Assembly: GCA_009760855.2 (NCBI GenBank)
Contig: WPIO01000002.1
Location: forward strand, 6,709,001 to 6,769,000
Origin: Cristatella mucedo
Taxonomy: Eukaryota; Bryozoa; Phylactolaemata; Cristatellidae
Length of the DNA stretch: 60,000 nt
Reading direction: 5' to 3'
A model generated the notes under the pieces. It was not told where the DNA came from. It worked only from the letters and a program-made list of their open reading frames with translations, and ran no database searches. The position numbers and the translations under genes are program-made. Below, piece by piece: positions 18,888-27,992 of this stretch. Within the stretch, counting starts at the first letter, position 1; each line of letters begins with the position of its first letter.

Positions 18888-19557
18888 ATGTCTTTGCAAG
18901 TTAAACCATTCAATTTTGGACAAGATGTGGATACAAGGGCATAAAAAACCATTACCTAAAGTACCAGTTAGATCATTAGTACTTGGACCGAGCGGAACAG
19001 GCAAATCTCAGTTAGTAATGAATTGGATATTTTATGGAAAGCTTAATTATGATACTTGTACTATTATTGCTTCAAGTTTAGATCAAATGTTATATCGTGG
19101 TCTTATGTCAATGACTAAAGAAAAGCCTGCATTTGTTTGGGTTAATGGAATTGAGTCGATGCCAGAAGTTGATTCATATAAGAATTGTAAGAATGTTGTT
19201 GTATTAGATGACTTAATGACAGAAGATCAATCTAAGATATTAGATTATTTTACCAGAGGAAGACATAAAGGATTGAATATATTTTATCTTGCTCAAGGAT
19301 TTACTAATATTCCTAGAAGAGAAATAAGAAACAATATAAATATGATAATAATCTTTAAACAGAATAATACTGATATAGAATATATTCGTGATTCATATGT
19401 TGGTGATATTGATAAGAAACAATTTAGAGAATGGGTAAATTCTTGTACAAGGAAAAGATATAGTTATTGTGTTTTTGATCTAACTAAAACTGAAGATGAA
19501 GGAAGATTTTGGTCTGTTGATAATACAGGTAAACAATTAATAACTGTTTTTAATTGA
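18888..19557 (+). pseudogene. FtsK/A32-type DNA packaging ATPase (frameshift near start)
   Basis: Genome packaging ATPase of the FtsK-HerA superfamily. Walker A GPSGTGKS (about 18988-19011), Walker B NVVVLDDLM (about 19194-19220), then FTRGRHKGLNIFYLAQGF, the sensor-like segment typical of A32-like enzymes. The start at 18888 (MSLQVKPFNFGQ) follows AATATAGAAAAAA, but that frame stops after 18 codons; the ATPase frame is open from about 18916 without an ATG at its head. A one-base change around 18915-18930 explains this. The rest is intact and of the usual length for Polinton ATPases. Confidence 0.9.
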
Positions 19558-19569
19558 ATATAGGAGAAA

Positions 19570-20706
19570 ATGATTAACGGTAAAATATATGCGAGTAAGA
19601 ACAGACCTTACAGAGGAAGTGTTCAAGAAGCAATAGATTTAGAAAATAAACTTGTCAATTTAGTAAGTTTACGTGTTGCTGAAATACTTGATAATGCTCA
19701 AGAGATACAAAGGATTGAAGCAGAAATGCAGGCAAGAGATAGAGTTGAACATGAACTAAATGAACGTGCTTTAGAGAAATTAACTGATAACTCTGGTAAT
19801 ATTGTTATTAGTAAATTAAAAAGAGTTAGACCTTCACTTGCAGTTCAAATGGAACAAAAAGAAGAAATGCAAAAAGCATTGGGTTATAATGTTATTGAAT
19901 ATGGAGAAAAACTAAAAAGTTTGATGAATAGTATGAATTTAGACTATAAAGACCAGTTTAAAAATATGATAGAATTTAAAGAAGAAATAAAAAGAGTATT
20001 AGATGAAGCAAAGAAAGCTATTGAAGAGAAATCAACACCAGATACTCCAAGAGCATTTTCAAGAGCAGTTACTGCATTTAATGAAAAGAATCTAAAAAAG
20101 CACTTAATTTAATTAATGGTGCAATTACAAATGCTCCTAATGATGGAAAAATGAAATATCTTAAAGATACTAGACAATTTATTGCTGAAATCCTTAATGT
20201 TAATCCTTCTACAGGAACTAGAAGAGTGAAGAAAGTTAAAGCAAAAACTGTTGAGACTCCAGTTGTTGAACCTCATGCAATAGAAGCTCCTAAAAGTGAG
20301 AAAAAAGTCATTCTTAGTATTACTAAAGGTAAGATGAGTAAAAAGTTGAGAGAATCACTAGATAGTCTTAATGAAAGTAACAAAGAGTTGTATGAAGGAG
20401 GCCTTTTCAATATTTATACTGAATTATATTCTAAACCAAACAAATCACTTACTGAAAGTAAAATTGTTGATTATCTTGGAGATAAATTCAATCCAAAACA
20501 AGGACAAGGAGTAGAGATAGTTCCATTGTTTGTAAAATCTGAAAAAGAAGTACTTGATAAACTTGATCTATGGTTAAAGTGAACTTGCTGCTGGAAATAG
20601 AGGTGCAATACCTCCAATCAGTTCTGCCGTTGATTATCTTGCTAAGTCTCGAAAAACACCAAAAAAATATGTTGCCAAGATAAACAATCTTTTATTTTAT
20701 ATATAG
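19570..20706 (+). pseudogene. Unknown Polinton-type protein, two frameshifts
   Basis: An N-terminal helical, coiled-coil-like region (EIQRIEAEMQARDRVEHELN) and a central Lys-rich segment (KMSKKLRESLDSL). The end (KSRKTPKKYVAKINNLLFYI) closes with a TAG that is the last part of the TATATAG before the next gene. Frameshifts lie in an A-run near 20095 and near 20578. Position between the ATPase and capsid genes suggests a virion or assembly function. It is similar in character to Lys-rich proteins common in Polintons, but I cannot name it. Confidence 0.6.
20700..20706 (+). promoter_or_regulatory. Start-site motif doubling as stop codon
   Basis: TATATAG here includes the TAG stop of the upstream gene and ends 2 nt before the ATG of capsid-type gene 1. 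Confidence 0.6.
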
Positions 20707-20708
20707 AA

Positions 20709-21575
20709 ATGAGTGACTTGGTAAAAATTGCTAGTGATATATTAAAGAATCTTGAAAGCATTAGAAAAACTAGTCAAGCAAGTAAAGATGGATACGTTTT
20801 CAATATAACGGGAACTACTAATCCAATCAGAGCTAGTGTTTATACACCAATATTACTAAGAGGTAAAAACTTTAAGATCTGTTTTAAGAAATTTGCTGCA
20901 ACTAACTCTATTAGTAATATAACTGAAACTAATAATACTTTTGTTTATAGAGTTACTGGTGGTTCAGTACAAACTGTAGCATTAAGACCTGGAATATATG
21001 GTGGTACAACTGATGATATAAATGTTGGAATTGCTGATACAATTAATAATTCAATTACACAATCTGGAGCAACAACTGATAAGTTTCAAATGGGACTTGA
21101 TACAGCAACTTCAAACTCATGGATTATGTTACCTGTTGGTTGGTCATTCTTTGCAAGTAAATCTACTGTTTCCACTATGTTAGGATTTACTTCTGCTACT
21201 TATACAACTCTTTCATCGGCTGACTTTGCGAAGATGTATCCAGATATTACACCAGTTGTTTGTACACCTAATACTAAAGTTATTTCTGAGAAAGAAGTGT
21301 TTGTTACTAATATTTATTTTATAGTTGTAAATTGTAATATGGTTGCTAATGGAACAAGTTTTATAAATGGAAAAGAATCACAAGTATTAGCTAGTTTTCC
21401 TTATGATGCTTATCCATGGAATCTAATGGTTTATGAACCAAAAACTATTGAGTATCATAATGTTGCTAATGATTCTATATCTGATATAGTAATTACTATT
21501 ACTGATCAAAACCAAAATCTATTAGATTTCAATTCTCAAAATATTACTGTTGCTATAGAAATTCTTGAAGTTTAA
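20709..21575 (+). CDS. Capsid-type jelly-roll candidate 1 (minor capsid/penton-like)
   Basis: An intact 288-aa, beta-rich, Thr/Asn-rich protein. It contains a LRPGIYGGTTDDINVGIADTI segment (Pro-Gly-x-Tyr followed by a helix) and ends with ISDIVITITDQNQNLL and a short beta strand. The following gene has the same two landmarks, so they are paralogues. Such P-G-x-Y and T-D-Q-x-x-N proteins accompany Polinton capsid genes and are plausible single-jelly-roll penton or spike proteins. TATATAG ends 2 nt before the ATG. Confidence 0.6.
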   Translation: MSDLVKIASDILKNLESIRKTSQASKDGYVFNITGTTNPIRASVYTPILLRGKNFKICFKKFAATNSISNITETNNTFVYRVTGGSVQTVALRPGIYGGTTDDINVGIADTINNSITQSGATTDKFQMGLDTATSNSWIMLPVGWSFFASKSTVSTMLGFTSATYTTLSSADFAKMYPDITPVVCTPNTKVISEKEVFVTNIYFIVVNCNMVANGTSFINGKESQVLASFPYDAYPWNLMVYEPKTIEYHNVANDSISDIVITITDQNQNLLDFNSQNITVAIEILEV

Positions 21576-21583
21576 TATAGAAA

Positions 21584-22486
21584 ATGTCAATAAGATTAAC
21601 TGGATCTAGTAGTTCAGAATCAAAAACATTATATCCTCCAATTATCCTAGGATCTGATTCAGGTTATAATAAAATTGGATTACGTAGAGTAGAATTTACA
21701 TATACTAATAAAGTCGTATTAAATATACTTAAAGATTATAATGACAAACTTTGGTTCAAGTGGAGTATGACTGATGCATCACCTGCTTATATCACAATTG
21801 CTCCTGGTTGTTATGATTCAAATAAAGTAACAGCAGCTCTAAATAGAGGACTATCAGAACCTCAACCAAAAACTATCGTTGCTCCAAATGGTTCAACAAC
21901 GACATCAACTGTTAGTGCTTTTTATGATACAACTAAAAGAAATAGTACAGGTATAAAATTTAGTGTTGATACAGATGATAGAATATTAATGCAAGTAGTT
22001 GGAGATTATGTTGTTCTACTTGGAAGAAATTCTAATGTTGCTGTGAATTCAATAGGTGATACTCTTGGATTTAATTCAAATCAAGAAGGAACATTTGATT
22101 CTGCTCTTGTAGGTGGAACACCATATGAAGCAATAGAGAAAGCAATGTACTTTGCAGATATCTTTAAAGCATGGAATAAAATGTTATTACCAGAAAATAA
22201 AGGAATACGATGGATAAGTGTTGATTGTGATTTAGTTGATCCTTTTAAGAATTATGTAGAAAGAAGAAAATGGTTCTTAGAGCAATGTACATCTTTATAT
22301 ATTATAGATATTGATGATATTAGTCCAGGTGAAAAGGTTAATCTACATATTACTAATGTATTATATTTACCAACACGTGGAGATGTAGATGGAATCAGTA
22401 GTTTAAAGATAAGTTTAACAGATCAAAATGGAAATCCTATAAGTATTATTAGTGATGTAGTTGCAACAATAGAAATTTCAAAGTAA
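21584..22486 (+). CDS. Capsid-type jelly-roll candidate 2 (paralogue)
   Basis: Intact, 300 aa. The landmarks ITIAPGCYDSNKVTAALNRGL and SSLKISLTDQNGNPI near the C-terminus mirror the previous gene, with the same beta-rich composition. AATATAG ends 4 nt before the start and the intergenic gap is only 8 nt. Likely a second minor capsid or vertex protein derived by tandem duplication. Which of the pair is the penton base cannot be decided here. Confidence 0.6.
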   Translation: MSIRLTGSSSSESKTLYPPIILGSDSGYNKIGLRRVEFTYTNKVVLNILKDYNDKLWFKWSMTDASPAYITIAPGCYDSNKVTAALNRGLSEPQPKTIVAPNGSTTTSTVSAFYDTTKRNSTGIKFSVDTDDRILMQVVGDYVVLLGRNSNVAVNSIGDTLGFNSNQEGTFDSALVGGTPYEAIEKAMYFADIFKAWNKMLLPENKGIRWISVDCDLVDPFKNYVERRKWFLEQCTSLYIIDIDDISPGEKVNLHITNVLYLPTRGDVDGISSLKISLTDQNGNPISIISDVVATIEISK

Positions 22487-22495
22487 TATAGAGCA

Positions 22496-23100
22496 ATGGG
22501 TAGCTATGCAAGAGTTGGTCATCATAAAATACATGGAGGTAAATATCGTGGATCTGGAGCAAAATTTGATAATGCTCTTGATATCTTTAATAAAGTTTTA
22601 GATACTGCAAGTAAAGCTGTTGATGCAGGACTAACGATTGCAAATAAAGGTATTGAAATGCATCAAGCAAGAAAACTTACTGAACTTCAAAGTAAAAGAG
22701 AAAAGTTAGATCAAGACTATGCAATGAAACAAGAGAAATGCAAGATAAACTTAAAGAAGAAAAAAGAAAGAAAGAACTTGAAAATGAATTTGAAAGAAAA
22801 AGAAAAGATGAAGATTATGATAGAAAGATGAAAGAAATGGATCTTCAACTAAAGAAAGTTATACTTGAACAGGTTAGTAAGAAAAAATCTAAAATAGGTA
22901 GAAAGGCAAAGATAGAGGAAGAAGATCCAGAAATAGAAAACTATGCAGAGACTCTTAAAGAGAATGATCCTAAAGCATATAAAGAAATAGAGAAAGTAAT
23001 TAATGATAAAGCTGTTGTTCCTTATGTTAGTCCTAGGATTGATACTTATGGTAGACACATAAAGAGAAAATTAGGGGCTGGATTATATATTAAAAAATAA
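22496..23100 (+). pseudogene. Basic coiled-coil virion/core-like protein (one frameshift)
   Basis: The N-terminus is MGSYARVGHHKIHGGKYRGS, then a helical region (IFNKVLDTASKAVDAG). A very Lys/Glu-rich coiled coil of about 70 residues follows, and a basic end, GRHIKRKLGAG. The frame changes by one base near 22735 in the coiled coil. IHGGK fits the adenain cleavage rule (M/I/L)xGG-x, which would make it a processed core or cement protein, given the linked protease relic. Weak but testable. Preceded by AATATAGAGCA. Confidence 0.5.
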
Positions 23101-23113
23101 AATTTTAGTTTTT

Positions 23114-23120
23114 TATATAG
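23114..23120 (+). promoter_or_regulatory. Start-site motif TATATAG before major capsid candidate
   Basis: Ends 7 nt before the ATG at 23128 and is preceded by a T-run (AGTTTTT). Confidence 0.6.
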
Positions 23121-23127
23121 AGAAGAA

Positions 23128-24650
23128 ATGGCAAGTGCACCTATCGATAGTATACTCGAACTTGGAGATCCTGAGTTTCCTGAATATAAAATTAAAGATT
23201 ATCAATTTAGAAAGTTTTATCAAGTTAACGGAAATGAGACTGATAATGTTACTAGTAAATTAGTTAGTTTCATAGTTCCTGGTGAACAACAAACGTGTTA
23301 TGTCCTATCTAATAGTTATCTTTTACTTGAAGGACAAATACAAGTCCAGACTGCTGCTAATTGTGCTTATAGTACTCCTCATAAAAATCTTGCATTCAGT
23401 CTTGTTAATAACGCTGGTGCATGGATGTTTAGTAGTATAAGAGTTAGACTAGGCACTGAAGAGATTGAAAGCCTCCCACTAAAGGAAGGAGTTGGGAGTG
23501 TTTCAACATTAATGGGTCTTCTATGTTATCCGAATGAATATAACAGAACTGAAGGTCCTGCTACTGGATGGAGAAAAGATGAGGCAGCTGGAATTGACGA
23601 TTTATCTGGAGGTCTTACTTCTTATGTTAGCCCTAATGCTGGTAGAGCTATTGCTTCAAACACTGGATATGTAGTTAGAAGAGGAATTATAAATAACACT
23701 ATTGATGAGGTTGGAAATTTTACTATTGCTTTGCCTCTAGCAAGAATCTCTGGTTTTTGTGCTGATATGAATAAAATTCTTTATGATATTCCATTTACAC
23801 TTGAAATGACTCGTGTTGGTGGATTTGAGAGATATTATTTTGACTGGCACAAGTGAAACTGCAAATGATCAAAATAATGCAGTGGCTACGAGTGGAACTG
23901 GTTCGGTTGGTATTGGTAATGGACAAGGTGTCTATACTGCTTTCAGAACTGCAATGTCAAAAATGAGACTTGTTGTAGCATGTGTAACACCAAAAGAAAG
24001 TATTCAAAGAGCACTTGCAGATATTTCAAATGAGAGATCAAAGAAAATTAGACTAGATTATAGAGTTAGACGTTATGAAAACATTACTGTAAATACCTTC
24101 AACCAAAATCTTAGATTTATTAAAACTTTATCAGTTCAAAATACAATTGATAAAGTTAGGTGGTTGATCGTTGCAGCTCAAAATGCTGATAAATACGATA
24201 GTTACACTGGTAACCCTTGTACTTACAATCATTGTGATATTAAAAGTGTTTCAGTTCTTGCTAATGGATCTAAACAACATCCTACAGTTCTAAGATCTAG
24301 TGAACCTAAAAAAGGTAAGCATGCACCAGCCTATATGGATTTCACGACTTTCAGAAAACTATATCTTGGTGTTAAGGAGCTTGCTAAGCCAACAGGTGTT
24401 TCTTTCTCAGAATGGATGTCAGTTTATCCTATTCATGTTGTTGACTTGCAATACAATGATGAACCTCTTAAGAGTTACTTCTAGACTTGATGTAACTGTT
24501 GAATTCAATAGTGCTGTGCCTGCTGGAACCACATTGATAATCCACTACTTGACTATTTGCAAGAATAGTGTTAAACTAACTTCTAATGGAAGTGGTTCTA
24601 ATTTCACTTGTAGCAAAGGGAATATGGTTTATGATGGAAAAAATTTTTAA
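23128..24650 (+). pseudogene. Major capsid protein candidate (double jelly-roll), two frameshifts
   Basis: The largest structural-type gene, about 505 codons, beta-rich. It begins MASAPIDSILELGDPEF and continues with LSNSYLLLEGQIQV. Landmarks for a Polinton hexon-like capsid are length, position between the minor capsid genes and the integrase end, and beta-strand spacing; I have no fold evidence. Frameshifts near 23840 (before TGTSETAND) and near 24470 split it into three open pieces. TATATAG ends 7 nt before the ATG. Confidence 0.75.
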
Positions 24651-24673
24651 CAAAATTATAAAAACTAAATATA

Positions 24674-25501
24674 ATGCAAAAAACAAATTTTATTCAAGGG
24701 AGTGATGAGTGGAAAAGATCTATGAGTTTGAATAGTGGAGGATCAGAAGTTTATTCAGTTCTTGGGAATGATATGGTTTTTGGTAGTCAAATTGATTGTG
24801 ATATTGAATTAATTGCTAATAGAAAACTAAAAAAACATATTGCTAATAATCAACCAATGCGTTTAGCACAAATGTTATTAGGTAAGGTTTTCGAGCCAAT
24901 CGCTGCTAAATATTTAGAAATGAAATTAGATAGAACTATTAAAAATTCAAATGAATGTTTTACTAGTGATGAGGTCTATAGATATTCCCCAGATGGTATT
25001 ATAGATGAAGATACATTAATTGAGATAAAGTGTTTATGGAGTCGTAGTATTGTAGAAGATTGTATTCCAAAACAATACCTTGCTCAATGTTTATTAGGAC
25101 TTCATGTACTAAAATTAAGTAGATGTTTCTATAGTGAATTTGAAATATTTGTACCAGGATTAAATTGTGATGATATACCTAAAGATTTTGTTGCCACGGG
25201 GACAGTAATGATTCCAACAATTTTTGATTTTGATTTCCCAATAAGGGAACCTCTGTTTATGTATTTACTTAAAGATGAGAAATACTTTGATTTTGAATTT
25301 GATATAATTTCTGATTATGGTAGATTTAACAATAAAAAGAGTTTTGGTTTTGATATAAAATATTATATAAAAAAAGTTGAGATACAAGTAGTTGAAGAAG
25401 AAGATCCATTTCGATTTTCAAGGATTGTTCCTGTAGTTAGAGAAGTATTAGATAGAAGCAAAATATTAATCAATGAATATATAGAAAATGTCAAAGTTTA
25501 G
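24674..25501 (+). CDS. YqaJ/lambda-exonuclease-like PD-(D/E)XK nuclease
   Basis: Intact, 275 aa. FIQGSDEWKR...SGGSEV is the N-terminal YqaJ-type signature. GKVFEPIA is the conserved Glu helix. YSPDGII followed by LIEIKC gives the D...ExK catalytic core, and QYLAQCLLGL supplies the following Gln helix. By family this is a 5'-3' exonuclease or recombinase partner in viral DNA recombination and replication. The upstream AAATATA directly before the ATG is a variant start motif without the G. The gene's end contains the TATATAG and ATG of the following fibre gene. Confidence 0.88.
   Translation: MQKTNFIQGSDEWKRSMSLNSGGSEVYSVLGNDMVFGSQIDCDIELIANRKLKKHIANNQPMRLAQMLLGKVFEPIAAKYLEMKLDRTIKNSNECFTSDEVYRYSPDGIIDEDTLIEIKCLWSRSIVEDCIPKQYLAQCLLGLHVLKLSRCFYSEFEIFVPGLNCDDIPKDFVATGTVMIPTIFDFDFPIREPLFMYLLKDEKYFDFEFDIISDYGRFNNKKSFGFDIKYYIKKVEIQVVEEEDPFRFSRIVPVVREVLDRSKILINEYIENVKV
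25478..25484 (+). promoter_or_regulatory. Start-site motif inside the nuclease coding end
   Basis: TATATAG lies within the last codons of the YqaJ-type gene and ends 3 nt before the fibre D start. A constraint on the motif inside coding sequence argues that it is functional. Confidence 0.6.
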
Positions 25502-26345
25502 AGAGGAAGATTATGTTTCTAAAGTTAATGGTATGATATTACCTGATCTTAACGCAAATGGAAATCAAATTAAAAATTTATCCGAACCAGTTAATGACTC
25601 AGATGCTGTTACAAAAGCATATGCAGATTATTAATTCGTTGTTAATACAGGAACAACGTTAAATCTTGGGGGTAAGACAATTACTAATCTTGCTCCAGGT
25701 GTTAATCCTACAGATGCTGTTAATGTTTCACAAATAAATAATTATGTTAAAAAGACAGGTGATACAATGACTGGAGATTTAAACATGAATAGCTTTGCTA
25801 TAACATCTAATTATTGGAACTCAGATAATACCAAACCAGTTGTATTAAATGATGATTTTTGTGTTACATACGGTGGTTTAAAGAGGGATGTTTTACTATA
25901 AGCATTTCCTTCAACAACAAATATTGATACGGGTGGATATTCAATAACAAACGTTGCAAATCCTGTTAATTCTTCTGATGTAGCAACTAAATCTTATGTT
26001 GATAAAACAGTTAAGAAAATAACAGAAGTACTAGCTCTATCAATGGATCTCAATGCAAAGAACTCAATACTAAATCTATCGACACCTTATTCATGGACAA
26101 ATAAAAATGCTCCACCTATAATGATGTTAAATGTTATGGTTGTTCGAAAATCTAATTGTATGTTTCTAAAACCTAATACTGATACAACTGCAGTATCTGG
26201 AGATGTAAGAGCAATACATACTTCTCCAACAGGTGTGGATTTAAAGTATTATGTTTATTTTACAAGATTACCGACAGAGTATTACTTTATTGATACAACT
26301 GGAAAACTAAGAGTAAACATCTTGGTCAGTTATGTACCCACCTGA
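25488..26345 (+). pseudogene. Fibre-like protein D (phage-tail-fibre-type repeats)
   Basis: A single frame of 286 codons with two in-frame stops (near 25632 and 25899). Repeats are SEPVNDSDAVTKAYAD, PGVNPTDAVNVSQINNYV and NPVNSSDVATKSYVD, with the classical TGDTMTGDLNMN turn of tail fibres. A beta-rich C-terminal domain ends in LVSYVPT. The start overlaps the nuclease gene by 14 nt and follows TATATAGAAA. It is the only fibre gene on the plus strand and the one with fewest breaks after fibre C. Confidence 0.82.
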
Positions 26346-26765
26346 ATAGTATAAATGATATATTAAAAATGTTAACTCTTTTAACATTGTTGCTTTACGT
26401 TTACCTTTAAGGAGAGGAAATAGTTTTGATATAGAACAAATAGCTTCATGATCTAAACAATGATGTAATAGAGTAGAGCAACATTGTTTTTTTAAGTGTT
26501 TCTTAACTAATGAATATAATTTAGTTGGTCTCTTTTTCTTAAATGAGTTAGTATTTATGTTACAATAAGAACAAATTATAATTGCATCATTGCTAATAAG
26601 GCTAGAATCAAATTCTGTTTCAATAATATCTTTATCACAGATATCACAACGTATTTCGTATTTTCTTTTTGGTCTCTTTATTTCTTGATGACAGTAAGGA
26701 TGTTTTCCTTCTAGATAATCGGATTCATTAAATGTATTTAAACATGTTTCACAAAATATTTCCAT
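26307..26765 (-). CDS. Zinc-finger protein (multiple CX2C)
   Basis: Intact, 152 aa. MEIFCETC, then CDICDKD, then IICSYC give three CX2C knuckles, followed by a basic KKKRPTK segment and a Cys/His-containing helical region (CCSTLLHHCLDH). Candidate nucleic-acid-binding regulator. Divergent from the integrase gene with only 10 nt between the two ATGs. The C-terminal 39 nt overlap the convergent fibre D frame. Confidence 0.7.
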   Translation of the reverse strand: MEIFCETCLNTFNESDYLEGKHPYCHQEIKRPKRKYEIRCDICDKDIIETEFDSSLISNDAIIICSYCNINTNSFKKKRPTKLYSLVKKHLKKQCCSTLLHHCLDHEAICSISKLFPLLKGKRKATMLKELTFLIYHLYYSGGYITDQDVYS

Positions 26766-26775
26766 TCTCTATAAA
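26766..26775. promoter_or_regulatory. 10-bp bidirectional start element
   Basis: TCTCTATAAA is all that separates the ATGs of the zinc-finger gene (minus) and the integrase (plus). Read on the minus strand it is TTTATAGAGA, matching the common motif. Confidence 0.6.
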
Positions 26776-27631
26776 ATGTCATTTCTAACTCTAAATGAAA
26801 GAAAAAAAGAAGGTAAATTCAATCCTGACTCACATATAAGTCAAGTATTCAAACCAAGACCTAAGAAAATTCCACAAGGTTTCTTTAATATTGTTGAGCC
26901 TAATAAAAATTATCAAGCAGACATTTTATACATGCCTAATGATTTTAGATATAAATATGCACTTAGTGTTATTGATGTTGCTAGTAGATATAAAGATTCA
27001 AGACCTCTTAAAACAAAGTCTTCTAAAGAAGTAACAAAAGCAATAATAGATATTTACAATAAAGGTCCTTTGAAATGGCCAAAGAAAATGGCTGTCGATC
27101 TAGGATCAGAGTTTAAAGGAGAGTTTTCTGAAGAAATGAAAAAACATGAAACACAAATTATTGAAGGTACTAGTAAAAAGAGTGTTGCATTAGTTGAAAG
27201 AATGAATAGAACATTGCTCAGTATGAAAAAGAAATAGAAAATATCAATAAAGGAGAATATACTAGAAACAGAGAGTGGATTGATAATTTACCAAATATTA
27301 TTGATTATCTAAATAATAGTGTTACGAAAGCAATAGGTGAAAAACCTGTTAAAGTGATAAAAAAGAAAAAGTAAAGCTAAAGAAACCAAAATATAATAGA
27401 AAAGTAGGAGAACAAGAACAATTATTAGAACTTGGAATAACTGTTAGATATTTTTTAGAACCAGGCGAAGGAGAAGATGAAAAGAGAAGAAGAGCTACAG
27501 ATGCGATATGGAGTTTAACTAAACATACTATTGTCAGAATAATGGTATTACAAGAACAAGTTGTTAGATATTGGGTAAATGATGTTAAGAGAAGTTTTGT
27601 TAGAGAGGAATTACAAGTTATTAGGCCTTAG
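26776..27631 (+). pseudogene. Retroviral-type (rve) integrase with chromo/SH3-like C-terminus, two frameshifts
   Basis: Integrase of the Polinton/Maverick type. Catalytic acidic residues appear in YQADILYMP, MAVDLGSEF and LVERMNR, a DDE triad with 32 residues between the second Asp and the Glu (somewhat shorter than the classic 35). After codon 153 a frameshift leads into a helical segment (EWIDNLPNIIDYLNNSVT). A second shift near 27360 leads to a small beta-rich end (RRATDAIWSL, then FVREELQVI). The first and last portions are clear. It would insert the viral DNA in the host genome; now broken. Confidence 0.9.
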
Positions 27632-27854
27632 AAGAGTCTGGACTTTCTAATGGTTCAATTAATATTTCATCAGATTTTTCTTTAGTTACTTTATCATCAT
27701 CTAAAGCATCAACAATCTTTGAAACTAAGTTATGATTTGCTTGAAGAGTAGATCTTTATCTTCTATCAATTTGTAATATTGTACTATCTATGGAGATTAT
27801 CATTATTGATAAAGCACCTAATGCTGTTACTACATGAGAAAGTTCCTCATGTTT
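27621..27854 (-). pseudogene. Small membrane-type protein remnant
   Basis: The minus-strand frame from a stop at 27855 reads a hydrophobic segment (VVTALGALSIMIISIDSTIL), one in-frame stop near 27758, then an acidic tail (VSKIVDALDDDKVTKEKSDE) ending at 27621. It overlaps the end of the integrase by 11 nt (convergent). Its start is missing. It marks the last recognisable viral coding sequence before host repeats. Confidence 0.5.
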
Positions 27855-27924
27855 TTAAATGTAAGTACTGGTTACTGTAATCGTAAGAGATAGTAAGATA
27901 TCCATTTAATCACCCTTCCTTTAC

Positions 27925-27992
27925 AGCATTTTTAAGTGCCCTGAAAGAGATTAAGCTCCCTGGGGGCGCCATACAACTGTATTCTTATTATT
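27925..27992 (+). repeat. LINE 3' end remnant beside the viral element
   Basis: AAGTGCCCTGAAAGAGATTAAGC followed by CCCTGGGGGCGCC resembles the terminal hairpin of the local LINE family, then an ATT-rich tail. It marks host repeat sequence next to the right end of the element. Confidence 0.5.

Larger units (their letters stand above)
7806..27857 (+). mobile_element. Endogenous Polinton/Maverick (adintovirus-like) element, left end truncated
   Basis: A sharply bounded AT-rich block densely packed with short-spaced genes on both strands. It contains the hallmark Polinton set: protein-primed-type PolB, retroviral-type integrase, adenain-like protease, FtsK/A32-type ATPase and capsid candidates. 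PolB and integrase sit at opposite ends, as is usual in this group. The left end is missing: PolB starts mid-protein and no terminal inverted repeat is seen. Many genes are broken by single-base frameshifts and stop codons, so it is an old or inactivated copy, but several genes remain fully open. Assignment to Polinton as against Adintoviridae rests only on gene content read here. Confidence 0.9.

Noticed and set aside
27857-27960. Right terminal inverted repeat of the viral element
   Set aside because: No sequence here matches the left junction, and the left end is truncated, so no inverted repeat can be defined.
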